A stretch of DNA of 64,000 bases from Sphingomonas sp. (GTDB taxonomy: Bacteria; Pseudomonadota; Alphaproteobacteria; Sphingomonadales; Sphingomonadaceae). Every line of letters begins with the position of its first letter. The stretch's first letter is position 1. The translations under genes and the position numbers were made by a program. Shown here piece by piece: positions 41,047 through 48,752 of the stretch. Under the pieces are notes generated by a model, which was not told where the DNA came from, searched no databases, and saw nothing but the letters and a program-made list of their open reading frames with translations. Location: NCBI RefSeq assembly GCF_029239295.1, contig NZ_JAQZBC010000002.1, forward strand, positions 310,001 through 374,000, given 5' to 3'.

Positions 41047-42864
41047 ATGGCACAGGAATATACGCGTCGGACCATCATGACTGGCGCAGGAGCGGGCGCA
41101 TTGATCGCCGCACTGCCATCGTCGGCACAATCGATCGCTAACAGCAACACCATTCCTGATCTGTTGACGCGTCAATTCGAGGAAAAGCTGCGACTATTTC
41201 CTGAACTTGCGACGTTCATGGGCCTCGATACGGGGGAACGATCATCGCTGCGGCGCAGCTTTTCCGATGGCGACCCGTCTTACGTCGCCAAGGCCCAGCA
41301 AACAATTGCCGCGCAGTTGCGCGAGTTACGCGCGACGCCGACCGTTGGCCTGTCGGACGAGCACCTGCTCGAACGCGATGTCTCGATTTTCGATCTTGAG
41401 GCGCAATCTGCGCTCCATGCCTTTCCGTACAACGGCATCAGCACCACTGGCCCTTATGGGCCGACGCCGCTGGAATCGGCCTATCAAAACGCCTCCCTGA
41501 TGCTCCGCGACTTCCATCCGGTCGACAATCGCGACGATGCCGAGGCCTATATCGCTCGGCTCGGCCGGATGGGCGGGATCATCGACGCGGACACCGGCCG
41601 GGTAAAGCGCAACGCCGCTATGGGAGTGGTGGCGCCCCGCGCGGTGGTGGAGCAGATGATCGCCATCCTGACCAAAGCGCGCGACGTCGATCCTGCGAGC
41701 GACGGCCTGGTCAAAACGATCGAGACGAAGGCGGCCGCCCAAAGGCTGACCGGTTATGGCGAGCGGGCGCGAGTGATTGTCGCCGAGCAGATCAAGCCGG
41801 CGCTGACGCGTCAGATTGCAGCGCTTCAGGCGGTACTGCCGCAGGCGAGCGATGCGGCCGAGGCGCATGTCGGCGTGGGCCGGTTGCCGAACGGGCTTGC
41901 CTATTACGACGCTTGCCTGCGCATGCATACGACCACGGAAATGAAGGCCGACGCGATCCATGCGTTGGGCCTTACGCAAGTCGCCGCGCTGTCCACCGAG
42001 ATCGACGCGCTGCTGAAAAGTCAGGGAATGGCGAGCGGCACCATCAAGGAGCGAACGAAGGCGCTTTCGGCCACGCCGACGCAAGCCTTTCCCGACACTG
42101 ATGAAGGCCGGGCGGCGATCCTCGCCCATATCAACGAGCGGCTCGACAGGGTGAGGAAGCGGCTGCCGGAGGTGTTCGGGAGATTTCCGAAGACCGGCTA
42201 CGAGATCCGCCGGCTTCCGCCGGAGCGGCAGGACGGCACGCCCTTTGGCATCGCCTATCCCGGCTCGACCGACGGCAGCCGCCCGGGCATTTTCTTCATC
42301 AACCTGCGGTCGACCACGGACTGGCCGCGCTACACCTTGCCCACGCTCGCCTTTCACGAGGCCGCCCCCGGCCATCTGTTCGAGTCCGGGCTGCAGATCG
42401 GATCCGGCGAACTGCCGCTGTATCGGCGCGGCTGGTTCTTCAATGGCTATATGGAGGGCTGGGGCCTGTATGCCGAACAGATCGCTGACGAACTGGGCAT
42501 GTACGATGACGATCCGACCGGGCGGATCGGCTATCTGCAAAGCCATCTGTTCCGGGCAGCGCGGCTTGTCGTGGATACCGGCATTCACAGTCGCGGTTGG
42601 GATCGCGAGCGCGCGATCGACTATCTGTTGGAGAATAGCTCCATGACGCGCGACGGAGCCGCCTCGGAGGTGGACCGGTACATTGTGATGCCGGGTCAGG
42701 CGTGCAGCTACATGATCGGTCACGCGACGATCACGCGCCTGCGTGACGAAGCGAGCAAGCGACCCGGTTTCGATCGCCGCGCTTTCCATGACTTCGTGCT
42801 CGAAGGCGGCGCGATGCCGCTCGCGGTGCTGGAACGCCGAATGAAGGCCTGGCCAAGCACCTGA
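41047..42864 (+). CDS. DUF885 family protein, putative metallo-carboxypeptidase, Tat-exported
   Basis: This 605-aa protein begins with a twin-arginine signal (Y-T-R-R-T-I-M-T-G-A-G-A-G-A) cleaved near S-S-A-Q-S. The DUF885 hallmark F-H-E-A-A-P-G-H (about residue 438) gives a zinc ligand set H-E-x-x-x-G-H; a further Y-M-E-G-W-G-L-Y-A-E-Q follows at about 470. Members are secreted metal-dependent peptidases of poorly known specificity. It sits opposite the flavin reductase gene and upstream of the hybrid kinase. Confidence 0.88.
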   Translation: MAQEYTRRTIMTGAGAGALIAALPSSAQSIANSNTIPDLLTRQFEEKLRLFPELATFMGLDTGERSSLRRSFSDGDPSYVAKAQQTIAAQLRELRATPTVGLSDEHLLERDVSIFDLEAQSALHAFPYNGISTTGPYGPTPLESAYQNASLMLRDFHPVDNRDDAEAYIARLGRMGGIIDADTGRVKRNAAMGVVAPRAVVEQMIAILTKARDVDPASDGLVKTIETKAAAQRLTGYGERARVIVAEQIKPALTRQIAALQAVLPQASDAAEAHVGVGRLPNGLAYYDACLRMHTTTEMKADAIHALGLTQVAALSTEIDALLKSQGMASGTIKERTKALSATPTQAFPDTDEGRAAILAHINERLDRVRKRLPEVFGRFPKTGYEIRRLPPERQDGTPFGIAYPGSTDGSRPGIFFINLRSTTDWPRYTLPTLAFHEAAPGHLFESGLQIGSGELPLYRRGWFFNGYMEGWGLYAEQIADELGMYDDDPTGRIGYLQSHLFRAARLVVDTGIHSRGWDRERAIDYLLENSSMTRDGAASEVDRYIVMPGQACSYMIGHATITRLRDEASKRPGFDRRAFHDFVLEGGAMPLAVLERRMKAWPST

Positions 42865-42952
42865 ACGCGGGCGGCTATCACCGCAATTGGACTATGGCCT
42901 AGGCGGATCGTTGCCGCTACTCGCACGCGAGCCGCAACTGGAGCCCTCCACC

Positions 42953-45580
42953 TTGACGACCGTAAGTCTCGACCTTGAGCGCTACAGTGACATCTTCGTA
43001 GGCGACAGTGAAATGGCGCGCTTGATGCGCGCCCATGACTGGTCAGCAACGACGCTGGGCAGTCCGGAAGGCTGGCCAAACGCGTTGAAGGTGGCGCTTC
43101 GTCTGTTGCTGACGTCGCGGTTCGAGATGTGGCTGGGCTGGGGCCCGGACATCAACTTTTTCTACAATGACGCTTATCGGCCGACGCTGGGGAACAAGCA
43201 TCCCCAGTCGCTGGGCACGCCGACGCGCATTTTGTGGGCGGAAATCTGGGACGACATCAAGGATCGGTTGGCCACCGTCTATGACACGGGTGAAGCCACG
43301 TGGGACCGAGCGCTGCTGCTGGTTCTGGAGCGGAACGGCTATCCGGAGGAGACGTACCACACCTTCTCGTACAGCCCGCTGATCGGTGACACCGGAGCGG
43401 TCGAGGGCGTGTTCTGCGCCGTGTCGGAGGACACCGATCGCGTCATCAGCGAACGGCGGCTGGAATCGCTGCGCGAACTCGCATCGGGCCTCGCTGCGGC
43501 GCAGGGACGCGCGCAGGTGGTGCAAGCGGTGCAGACCGGCCTGTCCCACAATGCCTCTGACCTGCCGTTCAGCCTGGTTTATCTCTTTGGCGATGATGGT
43601 TCGCCGGAACTGGCAGCATGTGCAGGCATCGATGCCGATCATCCGCTGGCGGCCGCCGACAGCTGGGATCTCGATCGGCTGTCGACCGGCGTTCAGATCC
43701 TGGTGGATGATGCGCCGCGCGGTAATCTGCCGATGGGCGCCTGGGACCGTCCGCCTACCCAAGTCGCGATCGTCCCGTTGGGCGGCCAGCTCGGCAGCCG
43801 CGCGCGCGGCGCGCTGGTGGTTGGTCTGAACCCCTACCGATCGGTCAGCGATCAATATCTGAGCTTTCTCGATCTGCTCGCCGGGCAGATCGCGTCCGGG
43901 CTGGCCAGCGCCGATGCGCTGGAGGCGCGTACCCGCGAGCGGGACCGGGTGCGGGCCCTGTTCCAGCAAGCCCCCAGTTTCATGTGCATCCTGGCAGGCC
44001 CCGAGCACCGGTTCGAACTGGTGAACAACGCCTATCTCCAGCTCGTCGGCCACCGCGACCTGATCGGCGTGCCGGTCCGCGAGGCGCTTCCTGACATTGA
44101 TGGCCAGGGCTATTTCGAACGTCTCGACACGGTCTATTCCACCGGCCAACCCTATGTCGGCCGCAACGTGCCCGTCATTGTGGAGCGGCAACCCGGAGCG
44201 GCGCCGGAGGAACGCTACGTCCACGTCATCTATCAGCCTATCTTCGGCGAGGACGGCCGGGTCAGCGGGATCTTCGTCGACGGCTATGACGTCACGGACC
44301 AGAAGCGTGCCGAGGACCAGCTGCGCCAGCTGAACGAAACGCTGGAACATCGCGTGGCGGAGCGCACCGACGAACTTCGCACGGCGCTGGACAAGCTGCA
44401 CCACGAGGCGGCGGAACGCGCCACGATGGAGCGGGCGCTGCAACAGGCGCAGAAGCTGGAGGCGCTGGGCAAGCTGACCGGCGGGGTGGCGCACGATTTC
44501 AACAATCTGCTTCAGGTGATCAGCGGCAATCTGCAACTGCTGACCCGCGACGTCGTCGGCAACCCGCGCGCCGAGAAGCGCGTCGAAAACGCGATGGCGG
44601 GGGTGACGCGCGGCGCCAAGCTCGCCTCCCAGCTGCTCGCGTTCGGACGGCGGCAGCCGCTGGAGCCGAAGGTCATCAACCTAGGCCGGCTGGTGCGCAG
44701 CATGGACGACCTGCTGCGCCGATCCATCGGCGAGGATGTCGAGATCGAGACCATGGTGTCGGGCGGCCTATGGAACACGCTGATCGACCCCAGCCAGATC
44801 GAGAATGCGATCCTGAACCTGGCGATCAACGCGCGCGACGCGATGGTCGACGGCGGGCGCCTGACGATCGAGGCGAGCAACGCGTTTCTCGACGATGAAT
44901 ATTGCCGCCAGCACGAGGACGTGAAGCCCGGCCAGTATGTGATGATCGCGGTGACCGACACCGGAAGCGGCATCCCGCGCGACATTCTGGACCAGGTGTT
45001 CGAGCCGTTTTTCAGCACCAAGCCAGAGGGCAAGGGAACGGGCCTGGGGCTGTCGATGGTCCATGGCCTCGTCAAGCAGAGCGGCGGCCATGTGAAGATC
45101 TACAGCGAGCTGGACGAGGGAACGACGATCCGCCTGTACCTGCCGCGATCGCTGGAGGACGAGGACATGGTGACCGACATCAGCGCCGCGCCGGCGACCG
45201 GCGGATCAGAGACGGTGCTGGTGGTGGAAGACGACGATGAGGTACGCGAAACCGCCGTCGCGCTGCTGACCGAGCTTGGCTATCGCGTGCTGAAATCGCG
45301 TGACGCGATGAGCGCGCTGAACGTGATCGAAAGCGGGATCCCGATCGACCTGTTGTTCACCGACGTGGTGATGCCGGGGCCGCTGCGCAGCCCGGAGCTG
45401 GCGCGCAAGGCGAAGGAGCGTTTGCCCGAGCTCGCGGTGCTTTTCACCTCTGGCTATACCGAGAATGCCATCGTCCATCACGGGCGGCTGGACCCGGGCG
45501 TCGAGCTGCTGTCGAAGCCCTATACGCGCGAGGCGCTGGCGCGGAAGGTGCGCCATGTGCTGGGGTCACGGACGGCCTGA
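42953..45580 (+). CDS. Hybrid sensor histidine kinase/response regulator
   Basis: A protein of about 875 aa has an N-terminal PAS-like region with W-S-A-T-T-L-G-S-P-E-G-W-P, a GAF domain, a second PAS (about 335-460) and a short coiled coil (E-H-R-V-A-E-R-T-D-E-L). The phosphoacceptor box is G-G-V-A-H-D-F-N-N-L-L-Q-V-I (about 515). HATPase motifs are N-L-A-I-N-A-R-D-A-M, D-T-G-S-G-I-P and K-G-T-G-L-G-L-S-M-V. A C-terminal receiver has V-V-E-D-D-D-E-V and L-L-F-T-D-V-V-M-P. No membrane helix, so cytosolic; ligand unknown. The N-terminus is uncertain: TTG 42953 has a GGAG site, TTG 42887 opens the frame, ATG 43013 starts at the domain. Confidence 0.9.
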   Translation: MTTVSLDLERYSDIFVGDSEMARLMRAHDWSATTLGSPEGWPNALKVALRLLLTSRFEMWLGWGPDINFFYNDAYRPTLGNKHPQSLGTPTRILWAEIWDDIKDRLATVYDTGEATWDRALLLVLERNGYPEETYHTFSYSPLIGDTGAVEGVFCAVSEDTDRVISERRLESLRELASGLAAAQGRAQVVQAVQTGLSHNASDLPFSLVYLFGDDGSPELAACAGIDADHPLAAADSWDLDRLSTGVQILVDDAPRGNLPMGAWDRPPTQVAIVPLGGQLGSRARGALVVGLNPYRSVSDQYLSFLDLLAGQIASGLASADALEARTRERDRVRALFQQAPSFMCILAGPEHRFELVNNAYLQLVGHRDLIGVPVREALPDIDGQGYFERLDTVYSTGQPYVGRNVPVIVERQPGAAPEERYVHVIYQPIFGEDGRVSGIFVDGYDVTDQKRAEDQLRQLNETLEHRVAERTDELRTALDKLHHEAAERATMERALQQAQKLEALGKLTGGVAHDFNNLLQVISGNLQLLTRDVVGNPRAEKRVENAMAGVTRGAKLASQLLAFGRRQPLEPKVINLGRLVRSMDDLLRRSIGEDVEIETMVSGGLWNTLIDPSQIENAILNLAINARDAMVDGGRLTIEASNAFLDDEYCRQHEDVKPGQYVMIAVTDTGSGIPRDILDQVFEPFFSTKPEGKGTGLGLSMVHGLVKQSGGHVKIYSELDEGTTIRLYLPRSLEDEDMVTDISAAPATGGSETVLVVEDDDEVRETAVALLTELGYRVLKSRDAMSALNVIESGIPIDLLFTDVVMPGPLRSPELARKAKERLPELAVLFTSGYTENAIVHHGRLDPGVELLSKPYTREALARKVRHVLGSRTA

Positions 45581-45666
45581 TCGGGAATAGCCGCGGCCTG
45601 GCTGCGGCCTGTATCCGGAGCAATTCGGCCGCGCCCGCACGGCGCGCGGCCTGCGCCGCCCGGCGA

Positions 45667-46041
45667 TTAATCCCGCCGGTCGGTTTCACTTGGATCGCGC
45701 GCCAGTTCGGCGCCATCCCCCTGCTTTTCCGCGCGCGTTCGATACAGTGCCGATCGCGCGAGCAGCATGAACGCGGCGGGCGCCGTGCAGGTCAGGAACA
45801 GCGCGACGAGCAGTTCGTGGATCGACGGCCGCGTGCGCAGGACCGAGAAGCACACGATCGAGGCGGCGACGATCAGCATCGCGCCCAGGCTGCTGCCGAG
45901 CGTTGGCGCATGGACGCGATCAAAGAAGGAATGGAGCCGCAGCAGGCCGAGCGACCCGATCAGCGTGACCCCTGCGCCGGCAAGCACGAGCAGACCGACG
46001 ATCAGCGCCGCCCAGCCGGGAAGATCCGGTGCCTGGATCAT
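45667..46041 (-). CDS. mnhG: Na+/H+ antiporter subunit G
   Basis: This 124-aa protein has three membrane helices and the MnhG motif L-G-L-L-R-L-H-S-F-F-D-R-V-H-A-P-T-L-G (about 30-48). It is the last gene of the Mrp operon, overlapping mnhF by ATGA. Its C-terminal tail is hydrophilic. Mrp complexes exchange Na+ for H+ across the inner membrane and aid alkaline/salt tolerance. Confidence 0.93.
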   Translation of the reverse strand: MIQAPDLPGWAALIVGLLVLAGAGVTLIGSLGLLRLHSFFDRVHAPTLGSSLGAMLIVAASIVCFSVLRTRPSIHELLVALFLTCTAPAAFMLLARSALYRTRAEKQGDGAELARDPSETDRRD

Positions 46042-46319
46042 TCGATCACCTCGCCGCGCATCAGGAACTTGGACAAAGCGACCGTCCCGACAAAGCCGAG
46101 CAGCGCGATCGTGATGGCGGATTCGAAGTACAAGGTGCGTCCCGTCTGGATGCCGAAGGTGAGCAGCAGAAGCATCGCGTTGGTGAAAAACGTATCGAGG
46201 CCCAGCACGCGATCCTGCGCGCGCGGCCCCACGACCATGCGATAGGCGGCGCACATCATCGCCGCGCCCAGCATGACCTGTGCGCCAGTGATGGCGAGCG
46301 CGAGGACGAGCATCGTCAC
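46038..46319 (-). CDS. mnhF: Na+/H+ antiporter subunit F
   Basis: This 93-aa protein has three transmembrane helices and a family motif Y-R-M-V-V-G-P-R-A-Q-D-R-V-L-G-L-D. ATGA overlaps join it to mnhE upstream and mnhG downstream. Part of the Mrp Na+/H+ antiporter complex. Confidence 0.92.
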   Translation of the reverse strand: MTMLVLALAITGAQVMLGAAMMCAAYRMVVGPRAQDRVLGLDTFFTNAMLLLLTFGIQTGRTLYFESAITIALLGFVGTVALSKFLMRGEVIE

Positions 46320-46807
46320 CGTTCAAAGATCTCCATCAGCAACGCCTCATACCGATCCTTGATCAGCCGGATCCACGTTTCCTCATCGACGAGATCGAGC
46401 ACGTGCAGCAGCAGGATGCCGCGGCGACGATCGAAATCGACCCACAGCGTACCGGGCGTGGCGGTCACGATCAGCGCAAGGCACGCGATGGCCTGACGGT
46501 TCTGCAGCACGATCGGCACATTGATGAAATCAGCGACGCGATCGCGCCGGCGGAACAGCACGATCGCCGCGACAGCGATGTTCGAACGCAGAATATCAAC
46601 CGCCACAAGCCCCGCCAGCTTGAACACCGGGCGCAGATGGACGCGGACCGGCGGGCCGGCAAAGAGCGCGGCAAAGGCATGGGTGGCGAGAAGCGCCGCG
46701 GCGGTGCCGAGCAGAATCTGCCCTGGCGAGATCGACTGGGTCAGCAGCAGCCAGATACCCAGCAGCGCCAGCGCGAGCAGCGGATGCGGGAGCAGGCGAC
46801 GGATCAT
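46316..46807 (-). CDS. mnhE: Na+/H+ antiporter subunit E
   Basis: This 163-aa protein has N-terminal hydrophobic helices and a cytosolic C-terminal domain with N-V-P-I-V-L-Q-N-R-Q-A-I-A-C-L-A-L-I-V-T and the P-G-T-L-W-V-D-F motif typical of MnhE. Overlaps mnhD (ATGA) and mnhF. Confidence 0.92.
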   Translation of the reverse strand: MIRRLLPHPLLALALLGIWLLLTQSISPGQILLGTAAALLATHAFAALFAGPPVRVHLRPVFKLAGLVAVDILRSNIAVAAIVLFRRRDRVADFINVPIVLQNRQAIACLALIVTATPGTLWVDFDRRRGILLLHVLDLVDEETWIRLIKDRYEALLMEIFER

Positions 46808-48417
46808 GGGCGCCCCTCCTGCACGGCAATACGCGAGGCGCCGAGCACGGCCTGGACATAGCCCTGGCGGTCGCCGAGCGACTGGCCGGCGCGTTCCATG
46901 TAGCGCATCACCGGCCCGGCAAAGACCATCAGGCCAAGGCAGACCGCCAGCAGCAGGCCGACCGGCACCGCCTCACTGACGCGCAGCGCAGGCTGCGGCC
47001 TATCCGACGGGCCCCAGATGAGGTCGATGCCGGCACGACTGGTGGAGATCAGCGTAGCCAGGCCCGATCCGATGATCAGCGCGATCAGGATCCAGGTGAC
47101 GGGTGCGACCTTCTCCCCCAGGTTCAGCAGGCCGTCGATCATGGCGAATTTGGCGATGAACCCCGACAGCGGCGGGAGGCCGGCGATCAGCAAGGCGCAA
47201 AAGGCGAAGCCGCCGCCGATGATCGCCAGCGTGGCGGGGATGACGACGCCGATCTCGGTCTCGCGCGCATCGGGCGGACCGGCATATTCATCATCGAACA
47301 CCGGCTCACCGGCGACGAGCGGCGCCGCCTCACGCCGGTCGATCAATTCGATCAGCAGGTAGAAGGCGCTGATGCCCAGCGTCGAGCTGACCAGATAGAA
47401 GAGCGCGCCGGCGAGGACATCGCCTTCCCCGGCGCCGACCGCGGCGAGCAGCGTTCCCGCCGACACGATCAGCGAATAGCCGGCGATGCGGGTGAGCGTG
47501 CGCACGGCCAGCACGCCGATCATGCCAAAGGTGATCGTCGCCATGCCGCCGAACAGCAGCCATTCCTCCCCAAAGTTGCCACCCTGAATGCCGAACAGCA
47601 GCAGGTAGACGCGCAGCAGCGCGTAGATGCCGACCTTGCTGAGGATTGCGAACAGGGCCGCGACCGGCGGCGTGGCGGCGGCATAGGTGCGCGGCAGCCA
47701 GAAGCCGAGCGGGTACATGCCCGCCTTCACCAGGAAAGCGATGCCGAGGATCGCCATGCCGCTTTGCAGCAGCGCCAGATTCTCCGGGCCGACGGCAGGA
47801 ATCCTGAGCGTCAGATCGGCCATGTTGAGCGTGCCGGTGACGCCATAGACCATCGCCGCGCCGATCAGGAAAAGCAGCGAGGTGGCGACGTTGATCGCGA
47901 CATAATGCAGCGCCGCCTTGATCCTGGCCTTCCCCGATCCGTGCAGCAACAGGCCGAACGAGGCCGCCAGCAGCACTTCGAAGAACACGAACAGGTTGAA
48001 CAGATCGCCGGTCAGGAAGGCGCCGTTCAGCCCCATCAGCTGGAACAGGAACATGGCGTGGAAGCGCGGCCCGGCCCGGTCCCAGCGCGCCACCGCGTAG
48101 ATCAGGGAAGTGAGCCCCAGCGTGCTGGTCAGCACCAGCATCAGCGCGGAAAGCCAGTCGAGCACCAGCACGATGCCGACGGGTGCCGGCCAGTTGCCGA
48201 CGAGATAGGCGGTGGTGGCGCGTTCCCCGGCGAAGCCGGCGGTGGCGACCTGCATCAGCAGCGCGATCGAGACGCCCAGCAGCGCGCCGGCCGTGCCCAG
48301 CGCGATCACACGCTTGGCAATGACGCGCTGTTCCTTGAGCAGCAGGATCACGGCTGCCGCGACGAGCGGCAGAAGGACCGGCGCGATGATCAGGTGACGG
48401 GACCAGTCGGCGGTCAT
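46804..48417 (-). CDS. mnhD: Na+/H+ antiporter subunit D
   Basis: This 537-aa protein is a NuoN/NuoM-like proton-pumping subunit with about 14 helices. Q-L-M-G-L-N-G-A-F-L-T-G-D-L-F-N-L-F-V-F-F-E-V (about residue 115-137) is the conserved helix with Glu; lysines V-K-A-G-M-Y-P-L-G-F (about 235) and the later F-I-A-K-F helix are conserved transport residues. Overlaps mnhC by ATGA. Confidence 0.94.
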   Translation of the reverse strand: MTADWSRHLIIAPVLLPLVAAAVILLLKEQRVIAKRVIALGTAGALLGVSIALLMQVATAGFAGERATTAYLVGNWPAPVGIVLVLDWLSALMLVLTSTLGLTSLIYAVARWDRAGPRFHAMFLFQLMGLNGAFLTGDLFNLFVFFEVLLAASFGLLLHGSGKARIKAALHYVAINVATSLLFLIGAAMVYGVTGTLNMADLTLRIPAVGPENLALLQSGMAILGIAFLVKAGMYPLGFWLPRTYAAATPPVAALFAILSKVGIYALLRVYLLLFGIQGGNFGEEWLLFGGMATITFGMIGVLAVRTLTRIAGYSLIVSAGTLLAAVGAGEGDVLAGALFYLVSSTLGISAFYLLIELIDRREAAPLVAGEPVFDDEYAGPPDARETEIGVVIPATLAIIGGGFAFCALLIAGLPPLSGFIAKFAMIDGLLNLGEKVAPVTWILIALIIGSGLATLISTSRAGIDLIWGPSDRPQPALRVSEAVPVGLLLAVCLGLMVFAGPVMRYMERAGQSLGDRQGYVQAVLGASRIAVQEGRP

Positions 48418-48752
48418 TCGCCGTCGTCCCCGTCGACATGGTCGGTGCCGGTGATCCCGCGCGAGGCCAGCAGCACGACCAGCAGCAGCGCCGTCATCGC
48501 GAAGGAAATGACGATTGCCGTGAGCACCAGCGCCTGCGGCAGCGGATCGTCATAGCCGCTGGCATCGCCGGCGATGGCGCCGACGATCGGCGGGGCATCC
48601 ACCTTCAGCCGGCCCATCGCGTAGATGAACAGGTTTACGGCATAGGACAGCAGCGACAGGCCGAGGATCACCTGGAACGTGCGCGGGCGAAGGATCAGCC
48701 AGACCCCGGACGAGGTGAGGACGCCGATACCAAGGGCGAGAACAAGCTCCAT
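48414..48752 (-). CDS. mnhC: Na+/H+ antiporter subunit C
   Basis: This 112-aa NuoK-like subunit has three helices; I-L-G-L-S-L-L-S-Y-A-V-N-L-F-I (about 29-43) and D-P-L-P-Q-A-L-V-L-T-A-I-V-I-S-F-A are family signatures. ATG 48752 touches the mnhA stop (TGATG), so the genes are coupled. Confidence 0.93.
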   Translation of the reverse strand: MELVLALGIGVLTSSGVWLILRPRTFQVILGLSLLSYAVNLFIYAMGRLKVDAPPIVGAIAGDASGYDDPLPQALVLTAIVISFAMTALLLVVLLASRGITGTDHVDGDDGE